This document shows positions 33,035 to 43,016 of a DNA stretch of 64,000 nucleotides, piece by piece. The notes below the pieces were generated by a model that did not search any database, was not told the DNA's origin, and saw only the letters and a program-made list of their open reading frames with translations. The stretch is from positions 1-64,000 of the forward strand of contig LGRX02035283.1 in NCBI GenBank assembly GCA_001247695.2, written 5' to 3'. Source of the stretch: Cymbomonas tetramitiformis (taxonomy: Eukaryota > Chlorophyta > Pyramimonadophyceae > Pyramimonadales > Pyramimonadaceae). A program made the position numbers and the translations under genes. Position 1 is the first letter of the stretch. Every line of letters starts with the position of its first letter.

Positions 33035-34095
33035 TCAGAGGAGCTGTCACGGGCAGTGACCGTGGGCCGTGTTGGGGGGCATAAGGTGAGGCGTGTGACC
33101 CCCAAGCACCGCTCAGATCACTGCCCATGACAAACCGGACTAAGCTGTTACGGGCGGTGATTGTGGGCCGTGTGGGGGAGCATAAGGTGAGGCATGCGAC
33201 CCCCAAGCACTCGTCAAATCACTGCCCATGACACAACCGTCCCGGGCAGTGACTGTGGGCCGTGTCGGGGGGCATACGGTGAGGCGGGTGACCCCCATGC
33301 ACCCCTCAAATCACTGCCCACGACACAGCTGTCACGGGCAGTGACTGTGGGCCGTGTTGGGGGGGCATAAGGTGAGGCGTATGGCCCCCAAGCACCCCTC
33401 AGATCACTGCCCATGACGTAACTGTCACGGGCAGCTGTGGGCCGTGTCGGGGGGCATAAGGTGAGGCGGGTGACCCCCAAGCACCCCTCAGATCATTGAC
33501 CATAACATAGTTATCACAGGCGGTGATTGTGGGCCGTGTGGGGGAGCATAGGGTGAGGCGTGTGACCCCCAAGCAATCCTCAAATCACTGCCCATGACAC
33601 AATTGTCACTGGCAGTGACTGTGGGCCGTGTTGGGGGGCATACGATGAGGCGTGTGACCCCCAAGCACCCCCAAAATCACTGCCCACGGCACAGCTGTCA
33701 CGGTCAGTGATTGTGGGCCGTGTTGGGGGGCGTACGGTGAGGCGTGTGACCCCCAAGCACCCCTCAGATCACTGCCCATGACAAAGCCGTCACGACTAGT
33801 GATTGTGGGCCATGTGGGGGAGCATAAGGTGAGGCGGGTGACCCCCAAGCACCCCTCAAATCATTGCCCACGACAAACCGGACTAAGCTGTTACGGGCGG
33901 TGATTGTGGGCCGTGTGGGGGGGCATGAGGTGAGGCGGGTAACCCCCAAGCACCCCTCAGATCAATGCCCACGACAGAGTCGTCACGGGCAGTGATTGTG
34001 GGCCGTGTTGGGGGGCATAGGGTGAGGCGAGTGGCCTCCAAGCACCCATCAAATCACTGCCCATGACAGAGCTGTCACGGGCGGTGATCGAGGGC
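33035..34095. repeat. 93-bp satellite array, block 2
   Basis: About 11 further units of the 93-bp satellite, same orientation as block 1. The order of variants partly repeats that of block 1 (the CAACCGTCCCGGGCAG unit, then the GTAACTGTCACGGGCAG unit), which points to a higher-order duplication of roughly 1.7 kb. Confidence 0.92.
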
Positions 34096-34256
34096 TGTGA
34101 TGGATACAAGATACCCGCCACAAGATACCATACTCACGTCCCCGCCCCCCTTCCACCATACAGTAATCACTCACCTTTAAGAAAAACGTAGATTCCAAGT
34201 CAGCCAGCTTTTCTCATCGAGTTGGGTACCTTCCCCCCTCCCAGCGCCAGCGGCCT

Positions 34257-35745
34257 GTGAGAACGCTATGGATAGTGGACCGCGATCTCGTGAGCCAACA
34301 ACCCTCTTAACACGCAACTCCCGACCCATGGGCATCCACAACAACCCACCACAAAACATACCTCGGGTTACAGGCGCGTGCCCGGGGAGTTGTCCCCACA
34401 TATTGAACATCCCAACCTTCTACAACCGGGCGCCTTGCCACCATGATGCACACCGTCGCCCATACGGTACCGCCCACTATCACATGGAGCCCCTAAGGAT
34501 CCATCACACCGCACCATATATATTCAGTGTGCCCTACCCACATGCGCCCACGGTCCGCCGCACCACCCGAAACAACCACATACATCCTACAGGCCACACC
34601 CCCTCATGGTCGCGTGTCAGAGGAGCTGTCCTCACACCGCCCATACATATTCGGTGTGCCCTACCCACATGCGCCCACGTTCCGCCGCACCAACCCGAAA
34701 CAACCACATACATCCTACAGGCCACACCCCCTCATGGTCGCGTGTCAGAGGAGTTGTCCTCACACCGCACCATATATATTCAGTGTGCCCTACCCACATG
34801 CGCCCACGTTCCGCCGCACCGACCCGAAACAACCACATACATCCTACAGGCCACACCCCCATATGGTCGCGTGTCAGAGGAGCTGTCCTCACATCGCACC
34901 ATACATATTCATATTCAAGCAGGCCCAACACACATGCGCCCACGGTATGCCACCAACCCAAAACAACCACATACATCCTACGTGCCACACACCCTTATGG
35001 TCGCGTGTCAGAGGAGCTGTCCTCACACCGCACCAAATATTTTCAAGGGGCCCAACCCACATGCGCCCACGGTCTACTCTGCCGCACCAACCCAAAACAA
35101 CCGCATACATCCTACAGGGCACACCCCCTTATGGTCGCGTGTCAGAGGAGCTGTCCTCACACCGCACCAAACATTTTCAAGGGGCCCAACCCACATGCGC
35201 CCACGGTCTACTCTGCCGCACCAACCCAAAACAACCGCATACATCCTACAGGGCACACCCCCTTATGGTCGCGTGTCAGAGGAGCTGTCCTCACACCGCA
35301 CCATGCAAATTCAGTGTGCCCTACCCACTTACGCCCACGGTCTGCCGCACCAACCCCAAACAACCGCATAGATCCTACAGGGCACACCCCCTCGTTCCGG
35401 TCGCGTGTCAGAGGAGTTGTCCTCACACCGCACCATACATATTCAATGTGCCCTACCCATTTACGCCCACGGTCTGCCGCACCAACCCAAAACAACCGCA
35501 TAGATCCTGCAGGGCACACCCCCTCGTTCCGGTCGCGTGTCAGAGGAGTTGTCCTCACACCGCACCATATATATGCAGTGTGCCCTACCCACATGCGCCC
35601 ACGGTCTGCCGCACCGACCCAAAACAACCACATACAACCCACAGGCCACATCCCCTTCTTCTGGTCGCGTGTCAGAGGAGTTGTCCTCACACCGCACCAA
35701 ACATATTCAAGGGGCCCAACCCATATGCGCCCACGCTCGGTCCGC
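34257..35745. repeat. Duplication copy 2 and 128-bp satellite (~10 units)
   Basis: Starts with the second copy of the 32546 segment. Tandem units of 122-130 bp follow, containing CACATGCGCCCACGGTCTGC, AACAACCACATACATCCTAC and GGTCGCGTGTCAGAGGAGCT. Three frames are open for 360-416 codons on the + strand and long frames exist on the minus strand, all from the same repeat. These are not genes. Confidence 0.9.
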
Positions 35746-36306
35746 CACACCTTTGCATCGATCGTTTCTCCCCGTGAACCGGACATATACGCGATACATA
35801 CATGGATAGATGTATAGATATGTTTTACTATCACCCCATACCAAACCACTACATATCTACAAGTGGAGCCACGGGTCCGGGGGCGCGCCTCGAGCCTTGA
35901 ATCACAAGGACACGCGCACGCCACTCCTAACCCACCGGCTATAATCCACTTCCACCCCAAACGAAAATGACATGCTACAATTAGCCACGGGTACAGGGGG
36001 GCGCGCCTCGAGCCTTGAATCAGGACTCGCGCACGCCGCTCCCGACCCACCGGCACCTTGTCCCTACGGTTGTAAACAACTTATAACAATTTATAATAAC
36101 TTATAACACCGTGGCCAACAAGTAACAACTTATAACACCACGTAGTCATGGGTGACTCTTGTGCCGGCCAGAGGGTTCCAATTTGTGTATCAGAAGAGCA
36201 CAGTTGGATTAGCAGTTAGGACTTGTCACCCTAGCTTCTGCCCTATAACTTATCCTAACTTCTCTGACTTACCTGTCAGTCACCACCCACAGTGCTGGGG
36301 TGGTGT
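35746..36306. other. Non-coding; 72-bp direct duplication
   Basis: Two direct copies (35868-35940, 35984-36054) share GGCGCGCCTCGAGCCTTGAA and CGCGCACGCCRCTCC. A run of AACTTATAACA motifs follows at about 36070-36140. No gene recognised. Confidence 0.6.
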
Positions 36307-36566
36307 GCTGCAATCTGTATAGGCAGCCCTGACCGGGAGTCCCGGTGCAGGCCCCTATGACAGATTCCTAGGTAGCCAACACTGGACCGTGACTGATCCG
36401 TAAGCCTGTGCTGTGACACACCGAGTGTCACAGGTAGCTAGACTCGAGACCGTTCCGACTCCGTGACCGTTCCGGGTATATCTAGCTTAGGGTTTATTTC
36501 TTATGCGAGTTTATCTATATCGGTTCCAGGACTGTATGATATCCGTGAACCGGGATATTCCAGTAC
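36307..36566 (+). mobile_element. 260-bp interspersed element, copy A
   Basis: Flanked by a perfect 5-bp duplication GGTGT (36302-36306, 36567-36571). It starts GCTGCAATCTGTATAGGC and ends GATATTCCAGTAC. Copy B at 57801 is nearly identical and has its own 5-bp duplication (GAAAT). Internal hairpins: CTGTGACAC/GTGTCACAG, CCGGGA/TCCCGG and CTGTATAGG/CCTATGACAG. It has no coding capacity. A solo LTR of a tiny LTR element, or another short non-autonomous element, is possible. Confidence 0.8.
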
Positions 36567-36568
36567 GG

Positions 36569-36973
36569 TGTACTAGTGACCAGAAACAACAAAATCCAGC
36601 CCAACGATGCTGCACGGAAGATAAGATGCCATAACGCATCATGCACACATCATGTCCAATCAACCGCACGTCCGTAACTGGGCCATACCGCCCATACCGA
36701 AAACCCCTCTAACGCGGGTCCCTCACCCCATCTAAAGCGTCGATGTTTAGCCAATCATGACCAATGTCGCAGTGTAAAATTAAGAGTGCGTGGGACCAAA
36801 CCTGCTGAATATATCTGCTGGACTGTATATTCGGTGAGTCAGATAATCAGAATAGTAAGGGCCTCGAATAAGACGAAGTCTTCCCGTTATATGTTCGGGG
36901 TCTAGGGTTCCGGGACCGGTGACAGTCATGCACCCTAACTATAGGAATGACAGTCAGGGTGTCACTTCCAGCA
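36569..36973 (-). repeat. Putative solo LTR of element C (inverted copy)
   Basis: Reverse-complement homologue of 15340-15742, ending at the same terminal sequences (TGCTGGAAGTGACA at 36973; ACA complement at 36569). Copy A of the 260-bp element is inserted at its 3' edge. No matching gag lies next to it. Confidence 0.6.
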
Positions 36974-37429
36974 CCTGGCTTACGTACATATGCACCCGGC
37001 CTGCGTACATGTGTACTAGGCATGTACCTGACGCAAAGGTACATGTGGGGTACGTGCGCACCAGTCATGTTAATATCAATAAGTACATATGTACCCGGCC
37101 TACTAAGTACATGTATGTACCTTCAGTGTACCCCGGGTGTCCCAACGGTAACATCCAACGGTAACAAGTAACGGTAACATCCAACGGTAACCTGAGTACA
37201 TATGCGGTACACATGTACCAGTCCATGGGTACATGTCGGGTACATGTGCCAGAGGCGTTGGGTACATGGATGGACGCGTGTACCCGTCGCCGCTTAGCCG
37301 GCTAAGCAGACGAGACTGGTGCCCGCCTGGACCGAGAAGGGGACTGTGCGCGGGAGGCGGGGTGCGCCGAGAGGCAGATGCGTTGTTTCGCAGACACCAT
37401 CTGCTTAGAGGTGACCAGGGAGCCACCGC
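36974..37429. other. GTACATGT-rich spacer; truncated 5' edge of the methyltransferase element
   Basis: Dense in GTACATGTR and GTACATATG motifs (37000-37270) and direct repeats of ACGGTAACATCCAACGGTAA (about 37145-37195). From about 37276 a + frame is open and may be the upstream continuation of the methyltransferase ORF after a frameshift. No LTR resembling 41862-42078 is present here, so the element looks 5'-truncated. Confidence 0.5.
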
Positions 37430-38874
37430 TTGGCCCAGAAGCGAGCCCAGAGGCTCAAGTGGCCAACTACTGTATGTGAGAAGATGGTCAGGGAGCAGCT
37501 GGGGACCAGTGCGGTCCACCGACTGTTTGATGTGCACTACCAAGAGGAGTTGGAGTGCAACAGGGGTGTCATGTTTGATACTGACCACCCAGAGGTGGCC
37601 AGGTGCTCTGGCAGGTTGATGCGAGTCGCATGGGACGCCCTCAGCCAGGTACAGCCAGTTAGAGGCATGCATTCCGGAGGCTCTCCAGCGGTCTACGGCG
37701 ACGAGACCATGGAGGGTGGCAAGCTGAGGGTGCCCAAGAAGATCGATACGAGAGTAGTCGACAAGAGCTTCTTTCAGGAAGCCAGAGAAGAAGGTGTGGT
37801 TTGCTACGAGCCCTGTGGGGGTCTGTGTGCTGGGTTGGAGATGCTCTTGCGCTGCGGCGTCAAGGTCAACAAGTACCTCTACCAGGACATCTCTGCGTCC
37901 AGCCAGGCGGTAGCAAGGGCAAGGTGCATGGCGCTCAGTCGCCGACATCCTGACCTGTTTCACGCAGGGGCTGTTCACCTGGAGCAGCTGCCCAGCAACA
38001 TCGAGGACACCGGCCTTATTGACCTCGTACATGCAGGGGCATTGAGCGGAGACCAATGGGTCATGGTGTGTGGATATCCATGTCAGGACCTGTCACCAGC
38101 CGGCAAGCTAGCGGGTTTGGAGGGCAAGCACAGCAGGCTGTTCTACCAGGCAGCGCGAATTCTTTCGACGCTGCAACAGCTGCAGCCTCAGCGACCGCCA
38201 GCATACGTGCTGGAGAACGTCTTTCCGCTATCGCACCGAGAGAACTCGAAGATCAGAAAGGATGTGTTCCCCATCATCAATAGCGTGGTGGGCCAGCCAG
38301 TATCCTTTGACGCAGCGCGCGCAGGATCACATGCGCACCGCCTACGAGCATACGGGCATACTTTCAGAACCACCAGTTCAATCTGGTAATGGAGGGGGTG
38401 GACAGGCCACCAGACGGATACGTGAGTGACATCCTGCAACGAGGCTGGAAGCCGCGCAAGGTAGTCACTGGGGACAGGAAGCCCCACTACGCCGCCAACG
38501 TTGTGGGGGAACCCATGCGGGTGCTGCCAACCATCTTGGCGACACAGAACTCCCGAGCCTTTCGTGCACCCCGTGCAGGTACGGTGGTAAGAAAAGATGA
38601 CGTCGAGGAGAAAGGGGAGACCAGAGAGGTCAACCTGGACGAGAAGGCCATTGCCATGGGGTACAGCGCAAGTGAGTTGCGCATGGCTCGGGGCTTGAAA
38701 GACGAGGAGTTGGCAGGGATACTCGGTCTCGCCATGGATCGCAGAGCTATGGAGCTGTTGTACGCAGTTGCTGAGGTCAGTACGACCAAGCTGCCAAAGA
38801 GTCAGGAGAGTGACGAGAAGGAGGAGCATGGCGCGCTCGAGCTGCCATCCCCGTCGTGGAGTCCGCCAAAGTGA
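37430..38874 (+). pseudogene. C5-cytosine DNA methyltransferase domain of retroelement
   Basis: Two frames (37430-38389, then 38389-38874) form one domain split by a single-base loss near 38358. About 110 unassigned residues precede the catalytic region. Motif I is YEPCGGLCAGLEMLLRCGV; motif IV is GYPCQDLSPAGKLAGLEGK with the catalytic Cys at about residue 207; motif VI is YVLENV; motif VIII has AARAGSHAHRLR. The second frame supplies NVVGEPMRVLPT and AIAMGYSASELR, matching the C-terminal motifs. The enzyme class transfers methyl from S-adenosylmethionine to cytosine C5 in DNA. It resembles the DNMT3-like/retroelement group by eye. It sits directly upstream of the integrase in the same orientation. 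Aside from the frameshift all core motifs look intact. Confidence 0.88.
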
Positions 38875-39007
38875 CGACCGCTTCGGAAGGCGCACCGGAG
38901 CCAGTGCGAGCGCAACTGGCAGAGTGGGTCACCAGATCCAGTGACTACACTCAGCAAGTTGCCCGACGCCTTAGTCACCAGGACTGGGAGGAGCGACTGT
39001 AACACAT
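38875..39007 (+). other. Linker between methyltransferase and integrase
   Basis: Short stretch where the reading frame is broken; no domain recognised. No reverse transcriptase or RNase H lies between the methyltransferase and the integrase. Confidence 0.5.
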
Positions 39008-40268
39008 GTGCAGCCAAGGGCAGAAAAGGCACGCAAGGACTCGCTCGGCACAGCCGATGCTGTCCCACGTCGCAGACAATGGAAGCTTGCCTCCATGGAG
39101 CTCGCGGGCTACAAGGCGCGTCACCGCCAAGCCTTCTCAGGGCCTGAAGACAAACCGGTGGAGGTGAACTCAGCGCCAGAATGGGCATCAGTGGTGAAGG
39201 AAAAAGAGATGAGATTGCCCAGACTGCCTGACACGACAAGACTGGTCGCCATGGTGGCTAGTGTGACCCATCAGGAGTCACTTCGGGAGAAGTACCCGGA
39301 CATACACGAGGACAAGCTATGCCTCGCGTGGATAAAGACTGGAGAGAACTCGAAGGTGCCCAAGGAGGAGTACCATAGAGTCAGGAAGAGAACGGCTCGT
39401 CACCGGTGGGACGAGCTCATGGATGGGTGAGCTGTACATGGTCACCATCAGCGGCAAGGAGCTTCTGGTGCCCAAGCCCTGTGACCGGATTCAGCTGGTG
39501 CGTGAGTACCACGAGAGGACTGGCCACTGGGGCATCAGGCGAACGCTGAACCTGTTGTGGCAACGCCATTACTGGGTGGGCATGAAACAAGATGTCAGAG
39601 CAGTGATCACACAATGTGAAACCTGCCAGAGAGTGAAGACGCACTACGCGCGGGAGGAGGCGATGCTCAACCCGCTGGAGATTAAATCCTTCATGTACCG
39701 CTGGTCCCTGGATTTGGCTTGGCCCACGAAGCGCGTCACGAAGGCTGGGAACCAACGTGACTTGGTCATGACTGAACATTACACGCGTTTCATTGTGTGC
39801 GTTCCAATTCCCAACAAGGAAGCCTCCACCGTCGCCAGCGCGTTTCGCAATCACGTCCTGTCTGTGTTCGGGGCGCCAGCGGAATGCCTCGTGGATGGGG
39901 GTACTGAATTTGAGGGCGAATTCGCTGCATTATGCAGACAGTGTCTCATCGACCGGAGAGTGACCTCACCGAGTTCCCCAGAGAGCAATGGCCTGACTGA
40001 GCGCGTGGTGCGCACCATCAAGTTCTGCTTCAAGAAGATGGCCCTCGACAAGGGCCTGGACTTCGAACGGGACGAGATGCTCTGGTCACTTGTACTCAGT
40101 TACAACGCAGCCGCAAACAACAGTCGACTGGGGTGGCGCCGTTCACGCTGCTGTTCGCCCAGGAAGCTACTGTACCACCAGATCTTCGTGCACGACCCGA
40201 GCTGGACTTTGAAAGGCAGGACGAACGAACTCTGGCTGAGGATTTGTTGCAGCGAGCGGCTATCGTAA
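39008..40268 (+). pseudogene. DDE integrase of the methyltransferase retroelement
   Basis: Frame 39008-39430 (charged, ending in RHRWDELMDG) continues at 39423 with GELYMVTISGKELLVP, indicating one frameshift. An H2C2 zinc-binding module follows (HERTGHWG...CETCQRVK). The DDE core starts with SLDLAWPTKR, has VDGGTEFEGEF as the second Asp block and PESNGLTERVVR carrying the Glu. The frame shifts again near 40110, after which the C-terminal integrase domain continues in 40133. It inserts element cDNA into the host genome. The zinc module and spacing fit Ty3/Gypsy-type integrases. Neighbouring methyltransferase and PHD coding suggest a single polyprotein. Confidence 0.88.
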
Positions 40269-41329
40269 AGAAGCTCATGGTGCACGCAGGATGCAACCTG
40301 GAGATCGCCCAACACCGTGACACCTTGCTGTACGAGCACAGGAGGAGTGGTAGCTACGAGCCAAAGCCACACCAGTTCAAGGCGGGCGACTTCGTGTACA
40401 TAAGGCAACAGCCACGCTCTGGCATGGAGGTAGCCACCAAGCCAGCCATTCTGAAGTTGATCAAGGTGCAGAAGGATGGGGTGGTGGTCTTGGAGGACAG
40501 CACCAAGTTGCGGGAGAAGAGTACGGTGCAGAACATTGCGCCGTGCCATCTGCAGGTGAAGGACCAATATGACTGCAGCGCAGCCATTCCCAGCAAACAT
40601 CTCGCGTGTGAGAAGTGCATGAGGACAGATGGAGAGGCATCGATGCTGTTGTGTGATACCTGCAATCGTGGCTATCACATTTGGTGTCTGGAGCCGGCAC
40701 TGGACAAAGTGCCTGAAGGAGACTGGCAATGCCCCAAATGCCTGGGTGTGGCTATGGTGGCAGCCTCCGCCGAGGTGAGCGCGTCTATCGTGGAAAGGAT
40801 GGCTGCCATGGAACTGCAGCTGAGGGAGAAATTGGGAGCAGACGCGATGTTGTTGCCTGCGGACGTGGGCCCGCATCGGGCTGTGAGACTGGGACGCGAG
40901 CACCCATGGCAGGCGCTCACATCACGACAGATGGCCAGGAAGGAGGGGAGCATGGGGGATCTCCCTGACAGAGTGGCATGGGGAAATCAGGAGGAGCTGA
41001 GCAGGGTGATCACAGACTTGATGCCAGGACATTGGCACGATGGTCACCGCACCATCCTGAGCCGAAAGTGTTCAGAGCAGCACGCTCGTGCGAGGAGCTT
41101 GCGGAAGGCAGCTACGGTGCAGGCCATGAGCCCGGAGGAGGTGCAGAGGAGGGGGGACGTTACTCAGTTGAACAGAGCCCAAGTAAAGATTGCCAGTCAG
41201 CTGAACTGGGGCTTAGAACTGGTGATGACGGTTCCTCAAGAAGTCAGACGCCTGGCGCACGAGGTGAGTTGGAAGAAGGTCACACAGGTCTGGGACCCAT
41301 GGGCTGGTACAGGTGTGATTGGCAAGTAA
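40133..41329 (+). CDS. Integrase C-terminus plus PHD finger (polyprotein segment)
   Basis: 398 residues, open. It starts inside the integrase with APFTLLFAQEATVPPDL, followed by a basic GDFVYIRQQPRSG segment typical of the integrase C-terminal region. A PHD finger follows at about residues 160-205: CEKCMRTDGEASMLLCDTC, then GYHIWCLEP and CPKC, giving a complete C4HC3 set. PHD fingers bind histone H3 tails; here it may steer integration in place of a chromodomain (inference). After the PHD comes a long charged linker and then the start of a second methyltransferase-like domain (VWDPWAGTGVIG), where the frame ends at TAA 41327. Confidence 0.85.
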   Translation: MAPFTLLFAQEATVPPDLRARPELDFERQDERTLAEDLLQRAAIVKKLMVHAGCNLEIAQHRDTLLYEHRRSGSYEPKPHQFKAGDFVYIRQQPRSGMEVATKPAILKLIKVQKDGVVVLEDSTKLREKSTVQNIAPCHLQVKDQYDCSAAIPSKHLACEKCMRTDGEASMLLCDTCNRGYHIWCLEPALDKVPEGDWQCPKCLGVAMVAASAEVSASIVERMAAMELQLREKLGADAMLLPADVGPHRAVRLGREHPWQALTSRQMARKEGSMGDLPDRVAWGNQEELSRVITDLMPGHWHDGHRTILSRKCSEQHARARSLRKAATVQAMSPEEVQRRGDVTQLNRAQVKIASQLNWGLELVMTVPQEVRRLAHEVSWKKVTQVWDPWAGTGVIGK

Positions 41330-41826
41330 GGTGATGTCACTGGAGTGGCCTCACTTGAAGTTCATGAACAACGATTGGAACCCGCAGTTGAAATGGCCCG
41401 AAGCCCTCAACGCACTACAGCCGGGCAACTATCGTGCCTGGAAGGAGAAGTATGGAGTATGTGATGCGGTGGTAACCTCACGCTTGGTTCGCCGTACTGG
41501 ACATTGCGTTGCCATTGGCAGTGCTGGCCAGCAGAGTGGTGGCTTGCATCCACGTGCCATCGCACTATATAACAGACATGACAGAGAGCAGGGCACAGTA
41601 CTTTCGTAAGCTGTGTCACGCTGGACGCTTGCATGTGATTGGACACTTGGAGCATGGGCCCATAGCTAGAAGATGTATGTGGGTTATGGTGTTCCGAAAC
41701 CCTTTGACGCGAGCAAGGATGCTACGAGGAGGAGAAGCCACTGGAGTGGGTATGTTCACCTTCAGCATGGGCAAGTTCGCACTGGACGGTGCTACAACAG
41801 AAGATGCTGAACAAGCTCTTATCTAA
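41200..41826 (+). pseudogene. Second methyltransferase-like domain (DPWAGTG / TSPWF-type)
   Basis: Reading across three frames gives a continuous-looking domain. DPWAGTGVIG (SAM-binding motif I) lies at the end of frame one. FMNNDWNPQLKW and YGVCDAVVTS lie in frame two (to about 41483). A frame-three segment starts WFAVLDIALPLAVLAS and runs through HVPSHYITD, GRLHVIGHLEHGPIARRC and FRNPLTRARM, ending at 41826. The VVTS...WF junction is broken by one base, but recalls the D/N/S-P-P-Y/F/W motif IV of amino (N6A/N4C) methyltransferases. The I-then-IV order excludes the permuted beta class. Substrate is unknown. It lies directly before the purine tract and LTR, so it is the C-terminus of the element's polyprotein. 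Confidence 0.6.
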
Positions 41827-41861
41827 TGTCTGTGCGACCAGTGGCAGCTACAGATGGGGGA

Positions 41862-42078
41862 TGTTGAGAAAAAGAGCTTGCATAGGAAGTGGAAAGCAGT
41901 TATCAAAATTTTTGAACTTTTGTGTAGTTACAGTAGGAAGTTTACTGCACAGTGACATAAGACAATATATACAGTACCGAGCTGGTGTTGTAGGGGCACT
42001 GGCAATAAATAAGACTGTTTGGTAGTAGGACTATGTAGTCGTGCTTTGTGTGGACACGTCGTGCATAAGTTCGCGACA
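41862..42078 (+). repeat. LTR of methyltransferase retroelement (3' LTR)
   Basis: 217 bp, starting TGTTGAGAAAAAGAGC and ending GCGACA. It is repeated at 54395-54614 with few differences. It is preceded by the purine tract GATGGGGGA, as expected before a 3' LTR, and lies 35 bp after the last coding frame. Confidence 0.85.
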
Positions 42079-42464
42079 GCTGTCACAAACCGCGGCTTGT
42101 CGTGTACCTTAGTAGCCGGGTTGTGACACTTGGGACAGCAGTCTCTGTGACGAACATATGACACGCGCAGTACGATATGCGCGAGCGGTTACAGCAGTGA
42201 CAGGGTACGGAAGTACGGATGGGTGTTACACCTTGTTTGGAGATAGCAGCTGTGATATGTAGGGCGGCGTAGCAGAGTGAGGCAGACGCTCATTTTTGTT
42301 TTGCCTTCGTAACAGTGAGTTCCAAAAAAAGGAAGTGCTCGCTCAGACCGCGAAAACAACAGTGTTATGATATAGCAATTTATGATATATGACATTCTTT
42401 TGCTTGTGAAGTTATATATTCTGCGGACTTGTGCTTGTATGTTGGCGTCAGAACTGTAATCTTC
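42079..42464. other. Sequence between the two LTR copies
   Basis: 386 bp without ORFs, followed by element 2. An imperfect stem pairs GCTGTCACAA with TTGTGACACTTGGGACAGC at its left end. If element 2 is removed, the two LTR copies are about 400 bp apart in the same orientation. This segment is therefore either host DNA between two insertions or internal to a longer, reiterated LTR. Confidence 0.5.
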
Positions 42465-43016
42465 TGTCAGGGTTATGACCGATGACATATGTGTCATACA
42501 TGTCATACGTGTCATGCCTGTCATACATGTCATACCATGTCATGTCATGTCATGTCGTGTCATGTCATATATTATAATGACAGACAGTCGTCAGTACGAT
42601 CGACTATGACATATACAGTCATACAATCATACCATCTGTCATCCACTCACCTTGAGTGACACCTGTCATCGAGAGGCCAGGTATTGGCATCGAGATGGCA
42701 AAGCAAGATTAGTCTTGAAGAACCGAAGTGTTCTGAGAGGACTCATCTTCGCTTCAAGCATGAATTGAACAAGCATGCGGGTATCACATGGCTTATTCGA
42801 TCAGCCGATACAGATTGTTCACCCAATGCCTCGGGTTCACAACCCAATTGTGGTAGCACCTGAGAGGTGCGGGGCATTGGCGTAAATGAGGTAGCATTGA
42901 GCTACAGCAGCACTTCTGGAGAAGCGACTGCACTCATATCCACACATGCGCTGCGCGAGCTGTTATCGTTCAATAATAGCCGTGCTATCATATCGCTTAC
43001 TTAGCGATCCCTGTCA
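42465..43016 (+). repeat. 5' LTR of element 2
   Basis: 552 bp ending GATCCCTGTCA, followed by the primer-site-like TTGGTATTCTAATCG at 43017. The variable TGTCATACA tract near the start accounts for most of the length difference from the 3' LTR. Confidence 0.93.

Noticed and set aside
34268..35817. Overlapping + ORFs of 367, 416 and 403 codons and minus ORFs up to 282 codons
   Set aside because: They follow the 128-bp satellite. Simultaneously open frames with reiterated peptides indicate repeat artefacts.
36307..36566. Hammerhead-type ribozyme in the 260-bp element
   Set aside because: An ACTGATCCG stretch recalls CTGATGA, but the conserved CUGAUGA and GAAA cores are not both present.
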